A stretch of 64,000 nucleotides of DNA from UBA12474 sp964549625. GTDB taxonomy: Bacteria > Babelota > Babeliae > Babelales > Babelaceae. The notes under the pieces are model-generated. The model ran no database searches, was not told where the DNA came from, and saw only the letters and a list, made by a program, of their open reading frames with translations. Shown here piece after piece: positions 48,632 through 57,383 of the stretch. The DNA is taken from NCBI GenBank assembly GCA_964549625.1, contig CAZJVA010000001.1, forward strand, positions 124,001-188,000, in the 5' to 3' direction. The translations under genes and the position numbers were made by a program. Positions within the stretch are counted from its first letter, which is position 1. Each line of letters starts with the position of its first letter.

Positions 48632-49867
48632 TTATAAGTTGTAGAGTGCTTTTACTGGATCCATTAGTGAGGCTTTACGTGCTGGATAATAGCCAAAAAC
48701 AATACCAATAAGCAAAGTGATTAGCAGCGCAACAATGATTGGTTCTGTTTCTATAAATCCAGGCAGATTGGTTAGTGTGCTGAGCAAGGTACTTATTCCT
48801 AGTCCCGCCGCGATTCCTACGATGCCGCCTACTAGACAGAGTGTGGCAGCTTCTATGAGAAATTGTGCTTGAATAATTCCTTGAGTTGCTCCAAGTGCCA
48901 AACGTATTCCAATTTCTCTGGTTCGTTCTTGAACCGAGACAAGCATTATGTTCATGATACCAATACCTCCAACAAGGAGAGATATCGAGGCGGCAATAAG
49001 CCCAAAAAGCTGAATGATGTCTGAGGCTGTTGCTGCGGAGTTTGCGATTGATTGTTGATCAAAAATGGTGAAGTCTTCTAGGTCGCCAGGGCGGATGTTG
49101 TGTGTCTGCCGCAAAACACGGATGATTTTGCGCAACGTTTCGCCCTCATGTTCTTCTTTTCCAAATTTAACAACAATAAAATCAACATCGTTGAGCGTTT
49201 TGTCGGGTTTCTTAAAATATTTTTGGGCTGTTGTATCCGGTATAAAACCTTTTTTGTTGGGATCATCATTGCCAAAATAGTTTTCGTAGGGTTCCAAAAC
49301 GCCTAATACTTGGAATGGTGTTCGGCCGACGCGAATTGTTTTTCCGATTGGATCTTCGTTTTTAAAAAGAATGTTAGCAAGTTCAGAACCAAGAACAATT
49401 ACTGGGAGCCCATATTTTCTATGATAGTTGCTAAAGAGTTCACCTTTGGCTAGTTTGCGTTCTTGAATAACGGTTATCATTTCTGAGGTAGTTCCGAATA
49501 TTCGATCGTGGGAGCTGGCGCTTTTGTATACGATGGGTTCTAATACGTCAAAACCCCCTGTAATGGCCCGAAGTTGTGGTATTTGCTCTTGTAGAGCATA
49601 CACGTCCGTTTTAGTAAGCCGTGGATTAGTGCCTAGGGTAGCTCGTACGCGACCCCGTTCAAAGACATTTCCTGGGATGATGTAAGCAGCATTTTCCCCC
49701 ATACTCATGATTTGAGATCGAATGCGCATTTCTGCGCCTCGCCCGACAGCAAAGGTAGCTATAATTGCGGCGATACCAATAGCAATACCAAGGATAGTTA
49801 AAAATGACCTTACTGGATGCTTGAAAAAGACCGTTACCGATGTCTTAAGAAGGACGATGCTGTTCAT
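48632..49867 (-). CDS. MacB-type ABC permease (FtsX-like)
   Basis: 411 residues. The layout is one N-terminal membrane helix, a periplasmic MacB-PCD domain of about 220 residues, and three C-terminal helices of the FtsX fold. The conserved ERTREIGIRLALGAT segment precedes the third and fourth helices, and VLGVLEPYENYFG-like residues lie in the periplasmic region. The ATG directly follows the stop of the macA-like gene. Unlike E. coli MacB, the ATPase is a separate protein. Confidence 0.92.
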   Translation of the reverse strand: MNSIVLLKTSVTVFFKHPVRSFLTILGIAIGIAAIIATFAVGRGAEMRIRSQIMSMGENAAYIIPGNVFERGRVRATLGTNPRLTKTDVYALQEQIPQLRAITGGFDVLEPIVYKSASSHDRIFGTTSEMITVIQERKLAKGELFSNYHRKYGLPVIVLGSELANILFKNEDPIGKTIRVGRTPFQVLGVLEPYENYFGNDDPNKKGFIPDTTAQKYFKKPDKTLNDVDFIVVKFGKEEHEGETLRKIIRVLRQTHNIRPGDLEDFTIFDQQSIANSAATASDIIQLFGLIAASISLLVGGIGIMNIMLVSVQERTREIGIRLALGATQGIIQAQFLIEAATLCLVGGIVGIAAGLGISTLLSTLTNLPGFIETEPIIVALLITLLIGIVFGYYPARKASLMDPVKALYNL

Positions 49868-51061
49868 CTATTTTAATCCTGTATTAAACATCTTTTTGAG
49901 CATTTTTGCTACGGTGTTTTCTTCAACTGTATCACTGACGATGTTGTCATCTGGAGATAATCCGTCGAGTATCTCAAAGTAGGCCCCATCGGTAATTCCT
50001 GTTTTGACGGCTATTTCAACAAAAGCGTTGTTTCTTTCAATCCACAAAAACTTTATATTGCCGCGGGCTTCGAGGTCTCGTTTATCTCTTGGATCTAATG
50101 GTTGATACGCATAGTTTTTGACTTGAGCCACTGATTCAACAGTTTTTGGATTGATCGCAAACATTTGGCCTTGAACTGCGAGAACATCGTCTTTTTCATT
50201 GATAATGATCTCAGCATCTAGGGTCATTCCGGGTTTGAATAGCAGGTTTTGATTTGCTATGGGTAGTGTTGCAAGATAGCTGACAGTTCCGCCTTTAGCT
50301 ATAGGATTATTGCTGATTTCTCGTATTGTGCTTTGAAAGAGCTTTTCGGGATATGAGTCGAATAGCAGTTGTGCGGTCATTCCAGTTTTGACCAAGCCAA
50401 CGCTGCTTTCGTCAATTTCTATTTTGGCTTCCATTTTTCGAATGTCTTTGGCGATGGTGTAAATGGCAAAGCCGGTACCAAAGTTGGTTACCATCTCACC
50501 TTCACTTCCATGCTTGCCGACGACAACGCCATCTTCAGGCGCGGTAATTTGTTTTTTGTCGAACATTCGTTTTTCTTGTTCAAGTTGAACTTTTTTGATT
50601 GCTACTTCTTCATTTTTAACTGCTAGTTCGGAGACTAGCCTTTGATATTCGTTTTCTGCGAGATATCCACTCTTATAGATTTTTGTTTGGCGTGCAACAT
50701 ACTGTTCAAAGTACCTTAGATTGGCCTGCGCAATTGTTAATGCATGTTCAGCGGTTTTTACGAGTGAATCTTCTCGGCCATCATCAATGATCGCCATTAA
50801 TTGGCCTTTTTTAACAAATTCATTTTCTTCGACTAACATTTGTTTGATAATGCCTGAGACGAGGGAGCCGACTTTGAGCATGTCTTCAGGTTCCAGGTTG
50901 CCAGTTGCTTTGATAGATTGGCGTATATGACGATTGGTTGCCTGTTCTGTCTTGTACAAAAATGCTTCTTCTTTTTTGAAATAACGTTTGTAGGCGATTG
51001 CGCCTATGCCAAGGACAATAAGTGCGAAACCAATTTGTATAATGATTTTTTTTATATTCAT
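49868..51061 (-). CDS. MacA-type periplasmic adaptor (HlyD family)
   Basis: 397 residues from ATG 51061, preceded by AAAGGA. One N-terminal anchor helix, an alpha-hairpin coiled coil (about 100-170), a lipoyl/barrel-sandwich (about 60-90 and 180-230, with APEDGVVVGKHGSEGEMV), and a beta-barrel and membrane-proximal domain. It links the MacB-like permease to the TolC-like channel. Tight operon spacing supports this. Confidence 0.9.
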   Translation of the reverse strand: MNIKKIIIQIGFALIVLGIGAIAYKRYFKKEEAFLYKTEQATNRHIRQSIKATGNLEPEDMLKVGSLVSGIIKQMLVEENEFVKKGQLMAIIDDGREDSLVKTAEHALTIAQANLRYFEQYVARQTKIYKSGYLAENEYQRLVSELAVKNEEVAIKKVQLEQEKRMFDKKQITAPEDGVVVGKHGSEGEMVTNFGTGFAIYTIAKDIRKMEAKIEIDESSVGLVKTGMTAQLLFDSYPEKLFQSTIREISNNPIAKGGTVSYLATLPIANQNLLFKPGMTLDAEIIINEKDDVLAVQGQMFAINPKTVESVAQVKNYAYQPLDPRDKRDLEARGNIKFLWIERNNAFVEIAVKTGITDGAYFEILDGLSPDDNIVSDTVEENTVAKMLKKMFNTGLK

Positions 51062-51071
51062 GGCATATCCT

Positions 51072-52375
51072 TTATCGGGCTGCATGTATATTGCGGGTTA
51101 GCGGGAGTTGATTTCCTGTTCTATAGTTAAATCGTGCGTAATTTTTGCCTGCATCGGCTGTTGTTTGGGCGTATTCTGCTTGTTCTTTGTCCCAGGATGT
51201 TTTGGCGGCAAGAAACTCAGTTTGAGAGATAAGTCCCATATCAAATTCTAAAATTTTTTGTTCAAATAGCTTTCTTCTGCTGCTTCAAGCTTGGAAAGGT
51301 CTGTTTGAAGGAGCCGTATGCTTTCGTCTACTTCTTGTTTAATAGTAAGTTCAGTACGTTTCTTTTTTAGTATTTGACTGAGGTATTCAGCATGGGACGC
51401 TCTTCCGCTAAACATATTGGAGAGACTGTCAAAGTTCCATGAGAAATTAATGCCCACCATCCAGGGATAGTTTATCATGACTTCGGCTGTAGCTAGCGTT
51501 GTATTAGCGCGCTTTGTAGCGTACATTGTTGCAAAGAGTGAAGCTGTAGGAAGATAGCTTGTTTTGTAAATAATGCTTTGAAGCTCAGCTTGGCGGGCTG
51601 CGTAGTCGAGTAGTTCGAGATCTGGGCGCGTGACTAGGCTTTTTTCCAACAGCGTCTTGTAATTTTTGCCAAGTATTTTGTTGATAGCATCTTTGATTTG
51701 GTGGGAAGAAATCCAAAAAACTTCTTTTAAACCCGTTTTTTCGGCGGTCAATTCGAGGCGGCGATGGGCGATTTTGTTTCCTTGGGTGATTTGTTCTATG
51801 GCGGATGAAGCAGAAGCATAATAGGCTTTTTGCTGTTGGTATTCAACGGGAGAAATGAGGCCATTGTCGAGTTGTAGTGAGGCTTTTCCTAGGATAACCG
51901 GCTTTAGTAGTTTGAGCGTTTTTTTGGTTGTCTTCTTTGCTGCAATGTTTTGAAGATCAAAAAAAGCTTGTTCAAGTTCAAGCTGTATGCTGTTTTCTTG
52001 AAGTTTTGTCTGAGTTTTGCTTGCTTGTGTTCTGAGTCGTGCAAGTTGATGGGGAAGGTAGATGGTAGCTGGTGCAAATAGGGCTTGGCTCAAATTTAGC
52101 TGTAGTAGTTGTTCGGGTAGGGTGTCTTTTTCGCTTTTTTGAATGGTTGTTGATAGTGTGATTTGTGGAAAATGTTTCATTAGGGTTGCGTATTCCTGCG
52201 CTTCGCGCTGACGTGTGTCTTCAAAGGTTGCCAGAAGGTCTGAGCGGTTATTAAGAGCGTAAATATGCAAATCTTCTAATGTTGTTTTGGGGGTGGTAAG
52301 TTGCAATGCCTCTGGCATTGCCCCGATTAGGCTATAAATCGAAAAAAGCGCAGAGAGTATTAGGTTTTTGTTCAC
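51072..52375 (-). CDS. TolC-like outer-membrane efflux protein, split by a one-base frameshift
   Basis: The GTG start at 52375 follows GGGAG and leads into a signal peptide (LILSALFSIYSLIGA). The N-terminal frame runs to a TAG at 51248-51250. Adding one base in the A6T4 run (plus-strand 51250-51259, AAAATTTTTT) restores a frame of about 59 more residues (the EFDMGLISQTEFLAAKTSWD region) ending at 51072. That segment matches the helix of the second OEP repeat, including the Gly-Ile-Ser/Thr turn and downstream helices, and the restored end lies only 10 bases before the macA-like start. The complete protein would have about 434 residues. Without it the last helix is truncated. The cause may be sequencing error, slippage or a real mutation. 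Confidence 0.75.
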
Positions 52376-52484
52376 GAAAACTCCCGTAGTTTCTGTTGAT
52401 AAAAGGTTCAAAACACTATGAAAAAAGATATGCTGGGTGGTAGTCTACTGCCGGAAGTTTTTTTTGTCGAGAGAATGGCCGATT

Positions 52485-53075
52485 ATGGCATATTATTGCA
52501 GAGCAGAGCAATCATATCAATTTGGTGTGGTTGTGCGTTCATTTTTGCCTGAGCGAAACGCCTTGCTAATTCTTATTCCTGGAGTGGGGGTGCTCTATGT
52601 GGTTTTTGCTTGTGCTCCTAAGTGTTTGTTTTTTGTAGGCACGGTAATCCGCTTTTTATTACATGCAAAATCCTCGGGATCGCACGTAATTTCGAGTGTT
52701 TCTTTTGAGCAGAAACCCACTGATTGGGTTGAGAAAGATCTTCTTTTTGTGCATCATCTTTGCGAGTTGTGCCAGCGCTTTGTTTTTAGTGCAGAAGATG
52801 CAAGCAGTGTTTTTGCATTAATGCAGGATCTATATAAGCCACTGCACTTAGGTGAGGATGTTGAGAGCAAGAAGTTGTCAATTTTGAGTAGATTTTTTCT
52901 TGTACTTGGCCATTATGTGCCACCAACTTTTTCTTTGGATGCTTTTACTGGCAAAGCATTGGAGACGGTACTGGCAAGAGACGAAAAGAAGCAGATAAAA
53001 CAGTGGCTTTGCGCATGTATTTGTTTGTGCGAGCCAGCGTATGCGTTGAAAACGATACATTTTTTAACTACCTAA
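52485..53075 (+). CDS. RecO-like DNA repair protein (divergent)
   Basis: 196 residues from ATG 52485. The opening SYQFGVVVRSFLPERNALLILIPGVG is laid out like the RecO OB-fold start, and the later VHHLCELCQRFVF with the acidic helix and LSRFFLVLGHYVPP resembles the conserved RecO helices around the EL-x-R and Phe-x3-LL-x2-LG-Tyr positions. The zinc cysteines of RecO are not clear. Cys and Phe are frequent. The call is provisional; RecO would load RecA with RecR. It precedes the MscS gene by 17 bases. Confidence 0.4.
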   Translation: MAYYCRAEQSYQFGVVVRSFLPERNALLILIPGVGVLYVVFACAPKCLFFVGTVIRFLLHAKSSGSHVISSVSFEQKPTDWVEKDLLFVHHLCELCQRFVFSAEDASSVFALMQDLYKPLHLGEDVESKKLSILSRFFLVLGHYVPPTFSLDAFTGKALETVLARDEKKQIKQWLCACICLCEPAYALKTIHFLTT

Positions 53076-53092
53076 CAGGGGGCGAGCGACTT

Positions 53093-56000
53093 ATGAAGAG
53101 GATGATCTTTGTACTCAGTTTGTTGAGTACGACTGTTATGGAAATGTGCCATGGGGCAGCACTTCTTATGCAATCGGGGAAAGTTCCTGCTATTGAGGTA
53201 GTGACCGATGCAGCGCGAAAATTTGGAAATGTTGATCGACAGCTTTCGACCCTTAAAAATTTTATTGCACAAGTTACTGTTGAAAGTGAGCAGCAGAGGT
53301 CGGCCCTGAAGAGGCTTGGGAGTGATTTGCAGCGCGATAAGGATGAGTTGGAGCGTAGCCATGATGGTCGTCGCCGATTGTTTTTGCAAAAAAAAGTTGC
53401 TGAAACAAGTCACACGTACCAAGTGGTGAGTGAAAGTTTGCAGCTTGCAAGTCAAATCTTGCTTGAATTGCAAGAGCACAAAGCACTACTTGAACAATTG
53501 CCAACGGATCCAATTTCGAAAATTTTGACCGAAGAAGATCGCAGCGCGCCAGAGTTTGATGATTTACGGCGTGTGGGGCGTCTTGCCGGTGATTTGCGTG
53601 ATCAACAAAATAATTTGCAAAGAAGTGTAAAATTGATTGCTACAGACCTTGAAAAACGTCAGCGCACACTGGATGATGCAAACAAGGAGCTTTTGGATAT
53701 TGAGGAAAAACAGCGCAAGTTTTTGCGAAGTGAAGGTCCTATTGATGATATCAAAGATTTGTCGCGCACAGAGCAAGGAGAAATCCTTGATCTTCAATTA
53801 GAGCGTGCCCAGCAAAACAAGAAGTTAGCGCAACTGCGTCTTTTAGAAGGGCAGAGCAAGAAGGACTTTTTTGAGTTGCAGTTGGTGGTGATAAAACAAA
53901 AGTTTGAGCTTGTTGCCGGTGCATACGAAAAGATCAAGAGAAAGGTCCGTGTAGACCTTCTTTCGGTAAAAGAAGCCGAAAATAAGCTCGCGCAGGATCG
54001 GCAAGAGCTTTTTTCTCGTCAAGCGCTCCTAAATGAAGAGAAGCGTGTGTTGCTTCCTGCGATAGAGGCGACAAAAGAGGTTATTACTAATTTTTCTAAT
54101 GATTTGAGCCAGATAGTCGGAGATCTTTCTTCTGCCCAAAACTGGAACGTTGATACAAAAAAGCTCAAGTCGATTTCAGCTTGGCAGTTGATAGGTAAGG
54201 GGCTTGCGCAATTTGCACGGTATAGCCTTCTTGATTCCAAGCGTGCCTTGATTGATGCACAAATTGGGGGAGCTCGTTTTGTTTATCAGGCAAAAGAGCG
54301 CGAAGTTGGGGTTTTAAAGACGTGGCATTGGTTGACGCGTGATTATAAGGTTAACTTGGCTAGTTATATTGATGAGGCTACTAAGCAGTATGAATCAGTT
54401 AAAGCGCAGCTGGCGATGGAGAGTTCTGATCTGCAGGTGAGCCGTGATGCGGCGATCGAAAAATTATACCAGCTTAATATTCGTCGCGATTATCTAAAAA
54501 AGATATTACAAGAGTTTCGTGATGATCGGGTTGAGAGCGTTTTTGAGCGGCAGCAAGAGCCGCGGCGCTCTGTTCAGGCTTTGTTGGTTGCTGCTGACGA
54601 GGATATTCGCGCTGAGTTAGCAGTAGTTACTAAGTTGGTTGAAGTGTTATCAAAGAGCTTAGCTTCGGTGCAGGAGCAGCAAAAAGGGGTTCAGGATGTC
54701 TTAGCCGAGCTTTCAGCGCGAAGTTTTTGGATGCGCTCAGATCAATCTATTAGCCTGCAAGACCTCAAGGACTTTTTTCCAGATATACGTCGCTTTATGG
54801 GACATGTAGGAACAACGATACAGGCATACAGCTCTCGTGCTTCGATTGATTATCTAGCACAACGAGCTTGGGTTTCGTTGCATGATTTGGCATCCATAGC
54901 CTGGATGGTTTTTGCCTTATTAGCGATGCTTAGTGTTTTCTTTCTGCTGCGGTGGATTTTGCCTCTGGTGCGCAGGATTGTTGCTCGTATTAACGGGCGG
55001 GGCATGTGGATTGCTTCTTTTGGGGCTTTTTCTCTTGGCTTTTTGTTTGACCACCTCTTGGTATTGTATTCGTGGGGTTGTGTTGGCTTTGTGATTTTAC
55101 ATACGTGGGGTGGCCGTGGGCCGCAAGCTTTGACGTTTTTCCTTGTTTCTATACCACTCTTGTTGTGGGTTGTGCACAAGTTTTTTGTGCTGTTTGAAAA
55201 AGCTAATCTGGAACATGGCTCCATCTGGATTTCGCCTTCGTATCGGCAGCGATTTTTTACTAGTGTTCCACTTCTTGCATATGTATCTGTTATTTTATCT
55301 TTTTTTAGGTGGGCGTTTATTAGTAGTAATAGTGCCTTTGATTCGCAAGTTCCAGAGATTCTGCTTGCTGCCAATATCATTTTTTTGCAGCTGGCTCTTA
55401 TTAGCTTGATAAGTAAAGATATTTTTATTGGGCAAAATACCGTACTGTGGTTTATTCCTCGTTCATCACTATTTGGTCGTATGATTGAGGAAAAAATAGA
55501 GCGCTATTATTTTGTATTTCAGGCGATGTTAGCAGCGATTATTGTGCTTAATAATCCATATGTTGGATATGGCAAGCAAATGTTCTACATACTTGTTCGT
55601 GTCTTTGGGACGTTGCTTATTATTCCTCTGATTATTTGGTTTTATGATTGGTTTAAGCGTGTTTCTTCGGATATGTTTTTCCACTATCCGGATGGTATCG
55701 TAGCAAAAGAGCGTTTTTCTAGTGGAAAGATGTGGTATGGATTCTTTGTTTTAGGGTCTTTTGTTGCATTTATAGTGCTGGGCTTTTTTGTTGTTTCTCT
55801 TGTTTGGGGCCATACGATTAGCGTAGCTGAGTTGTCTCAGTTTATGCAGAGAGAATTGTTTCCTGCAGGCAACGACGCGTTAACGGGTAAGCCGATCCAG
55901 ATTACTGTCTATTCAATCGTCAAAGTCTTTTTATATGTCTTTGGCGGTGTGCTTGTTGTTTATGTACTCAACAGCTTTGTTCTGGCACGCATTTTTGATC

Positions 56001-56680
56001 CTATGTTAGTTGGTTCAGGCGTGCAGAATACTATAATGACTTTTAGTCGTTATATGATTTTTGTTGTTGCCTTTTTTATGGGACTGCAAAGTGTTGGGCT
56101 TGATTCGTTAGCAACTAAGTTGGGCCTGGTTGTAGCCGGTGTGGCGTACATTTTTAAAGAGCCAATAGGTGATTTTCTTTCGTACTTTATTATTCTTGTG
56201 CAGCGACCAATTAAGATTGGGGATTATATCAAGATGGAGGATCCATACCAGTTTGAAGGTGTGGTCAGGTTTATTACTCCGCGTTCTACTGTTATTCGAT
56301 CGAGAAATAGTAATGTGTATATTATTCCCAACACATTGATTATCACGAGACCGGTGCAAAACTGGAATTACTCAAAAACGTTTTCCTCTACGGAAGATAT
56401 TCTTTTTACTGTTTCATATGATGTAGATCCTTATATCGTAAAACAGCTGCTACACGAGGTTCTATCTGCCCAAACAGTCTTGCTCAAAAATCCTGAGCCG
56501 GTTGCGCGCTTGACCAACTTTGTTGGCAATGGGCAACAATTTTTGGTTCGTGGATATATTTCTGGTGACCGGGTTATGGATAAGTGGGATATTGAGTCTG
56601 ATATTCGCTTAGCAATTGTCAAAAAGCTGAGTGAGCATGATATTACCGTGTCGGTGCCTATGCAGATTCGTGCAAAATAA
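53093..56680 (+). CDS. Large MscS-family mechanosensitive channel (MscK-like)
   Basis: 1195 residues from ATG 53093, which starts a signal sequence (RMIFVLSLLSTTVMEMC). Residues about 25-600 are a periplasmic, highly charged coiled-coil domain; residues about 610-1000 hold ten or so hydrophobic helices; and residues about 1010-1190 form the MscS pore and vestibule domain, with the LGLVVAGVAYIFKEPIGDFLS helix and a beta domain (RPIKIGDYIK, VYIIPNTLII). The organisation resembles MscK/KefA. It would release solutes on hypo-osmotic shock. An efficient terminator follows. Confidence 0.88.
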   Translation: MKRMIFVLSLLSTTVMEMCHGAALLMQSGKVPAIEVVTDAARKFGNVDRQLSTLKNFIAQVTVESEQQRSALKRLGSDLQRDKDELERSHDGRRRLFLQKKVAETSHTYQVVSESLQLASQILLELQEHKALLEQLPTDPISKILTEEDRSAPEFDDLRRVGRLAGDLRDQQNNLQRSVKLIATDLEKRQRTLDDANKELLDIEEKQRKFLRSEGPIDDIKDLSRTEQGEILDLQLERAQQNKKLAQLRLLEGQSKKDFFELQLVVIKQKFELVAGAYEKIKRKVRVDLLSVKEAENKLAQDRQELFSRQALLNEEKRVLLPAIEATKEVITNFSNDLSQIVGDLSSAQNWNVDTKKLKSISAWQLIGKGLAQFARYSLLDSKRALIDAQIGGARFVYQAKEREVGVLKTWHWLTRDYKVNLASYIDEATKQYESVKAQLAMESSDLQVSRDAAIEKLYQLNIRRDYLKKILQEFRDDRVESVFERQQEPRRSVQALLVAADEDIRAELAVVTKLVEVLSKSLASVQEQQKGVQDVLAELSARSFWMRSDQSISLQDLKDFFPDIRRFMGHVGTTIQAYSSRASIDYLAQRAWVSLHDLASIAWMVFALLAMLSVFFLLRWILPLVRRIVARINGRGMWIASFGAFSLGFLFDHLLVLYSWGCVGFVILHTWGGRGPQALTFFLVSIPLLLWVVHKFFVLFEKANLEHGSIWISPSYRQRFFTSVPLLAYVSVILSFFRWAFISSNSAFDSQVPEILLAANIIFLQLALISLISKDIFIGQNTVLWFIPRSSLFGRMIEEKIERYYFVFQAMLAAIIVLNNPYVGYGKQMFYILVRVFGTLLIIPLIIWFYDWFKRVSSDMFFHYPDGIVAKERFSSGKMWYGFFVLGSFVAFIVLGFFVVSLVWGHTISVAELSQFMQRELFPAGNDALTGKPIQITVYSIVKVFLYVFGGVLVVYVLNSFVLARIFDPMLVGSGVQNTIMTFSRYMIFVVAFFMGLQSVGLDSLATKLGLVVAGVAYIFKEPIGDFLSYFIILVQRPIKIGDYIKMEDPYQFEGVVRFITPRSTVIRSRNSNVYIIPNTLIITRPVQNWNYSKTFSSTEDILFTVSYDVDPYIVKQLLHEVLSAQTVLLKNPEPVARLTNFVGNGQQFLVRGYISGDRVMDKWDIESDIRLAIVKKLSEHDITVSVPMQIRAK

Positions 56681-56685
56681 CTATA

Positions 56686-56723
56686 ACAAGCAAGAGTGGA
56701 AGCCCACTCTTGCTTGTATTTTG
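56686..56723 (+). terminator. Terminator after the MscS-family gene
   Basis: A perfect 14-bp stem (arms 56686-56699 and 56704-56717), AAGC loop, followed by ATTTTG. It lies between convergent genes; the reverse direction also has a modest A/T tail, so it may serve both. Confidence 0.85.
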
Positions 56724-56741
56724 TTGATGGAAATATGAGTT

Positions 56742-56945
56742 CTAGCTTCGCTTGGTCCAATAATCTTTTATTAGGTCAATTAATCCCGCAAGATATAGAC
56801 CTTGAATAACCAGCCAGAGGGAGAGCAGGATTAGTACGACAGTGGCAAATTCTTTGACAAAACCGAGCGTATTAAGAAGCAAAAGAAGGCCGAGCAGCGA
56901 CAGAAGTGCGCCTTTTAGAATGTCAGCGATTTTTTTTGTCTGCAT
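56742..56945 (-). CDS. Small two-helix membrane protein, third of a tandem trio
   Basis: 67 residues, with two hydrophobic helices (about 10-30 and 32-55). The N-terminus has LKGALLSLLGLLLLLNTLGF, and a basic end (KDYWTKRS). The arrangement of Gly-spaced hydrophobic residues resembles its two upstream neighbours. Function unknown. Confidence 0.55.
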   Translation of the reverse strand: MQTKKIADILKGALLSLLGLLLLLNTLGFVKEFATVVLILLSLWLVIQGLYLAGLIDLIKDYWTKRS

Positions 56946-56955
56946 AATGACTCCA

Positions 56956-57150
56956 TTATTCAGGATTTGTTGGTTGACAGCTGCTTTTTTTTAACATCAA
57001 CGAAAGGCCATATAGCATTAAGAATGGGCCTAGAAAGAGCTGAATTGCTATCGAAAAGCCAAGTGCCGTTAAAAAAAGATAGATGCCTACGAGAAGAAGC
57101 ATTAGGCCTTGTAAGAAGCTTGGGTATTTTATTTTTGTGCACTCTTCCAT
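56956..57150 (-). CDS. Small two-helix membrane protein, second of a tandem trio
   Basis: 64 residues, two hydrophobic helices with LQGLMLLLVGIYLFLTALGF in the first and LGPFLMLYGLSLML in the second. Its start overlaps the stop of the preceding trio member by one base, so translation is coupled. Function unknown. Confidence 0.55.
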   Translation of the reverse strand: MEECTKIKYPSFLQGLMLLLVGIYLFLTALGFSIAIQLFLGPFLMLYGLSLMLKKSSCQPTNPE

Positions 57151-57350
57151 TATTCTCCTTCACGTTTTTGGGACTTTTTCCAAACTGATAGCATGAGTGT
57201 TCCATAGATGAGAAAGCTGAGAGCTAACAACATGCGAAAACTTTGAATGAGGCCAAAAACACTTAAGAGCAGGCTAATACCGACGGCTATTGATCCAAGC
57301 CCGATGAATAAAAATTGTTGAGAACCTTGTAACCACTGTGGCGTATTCAA
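57150..57350 (-). CDS. Small two-helix membrane protein, first of a tandem trio
   Basis: 66 residues with two hydrophobic helices (QFLFIGLGSIAVGISLLLSV and FRMLLALSFLIYGTLML) and a basic tail. It begins 33 bases after the amidase-like gene. The three members have the same size, topology and order of Gly and hydrophobic residues, suggesting duplication. Confidence 0.55.
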   Translation of the reverse strand: MNTPQWLQGSQQFLFIGLGSIAVGISLLLSVFGLIQSFRMLLALSFLIYGTLMLSVWKKSQKREGE

Positions 57351-57383
57351 TTGCGCCTCCCTTTTTTGGTAAGTTGCTATCCC

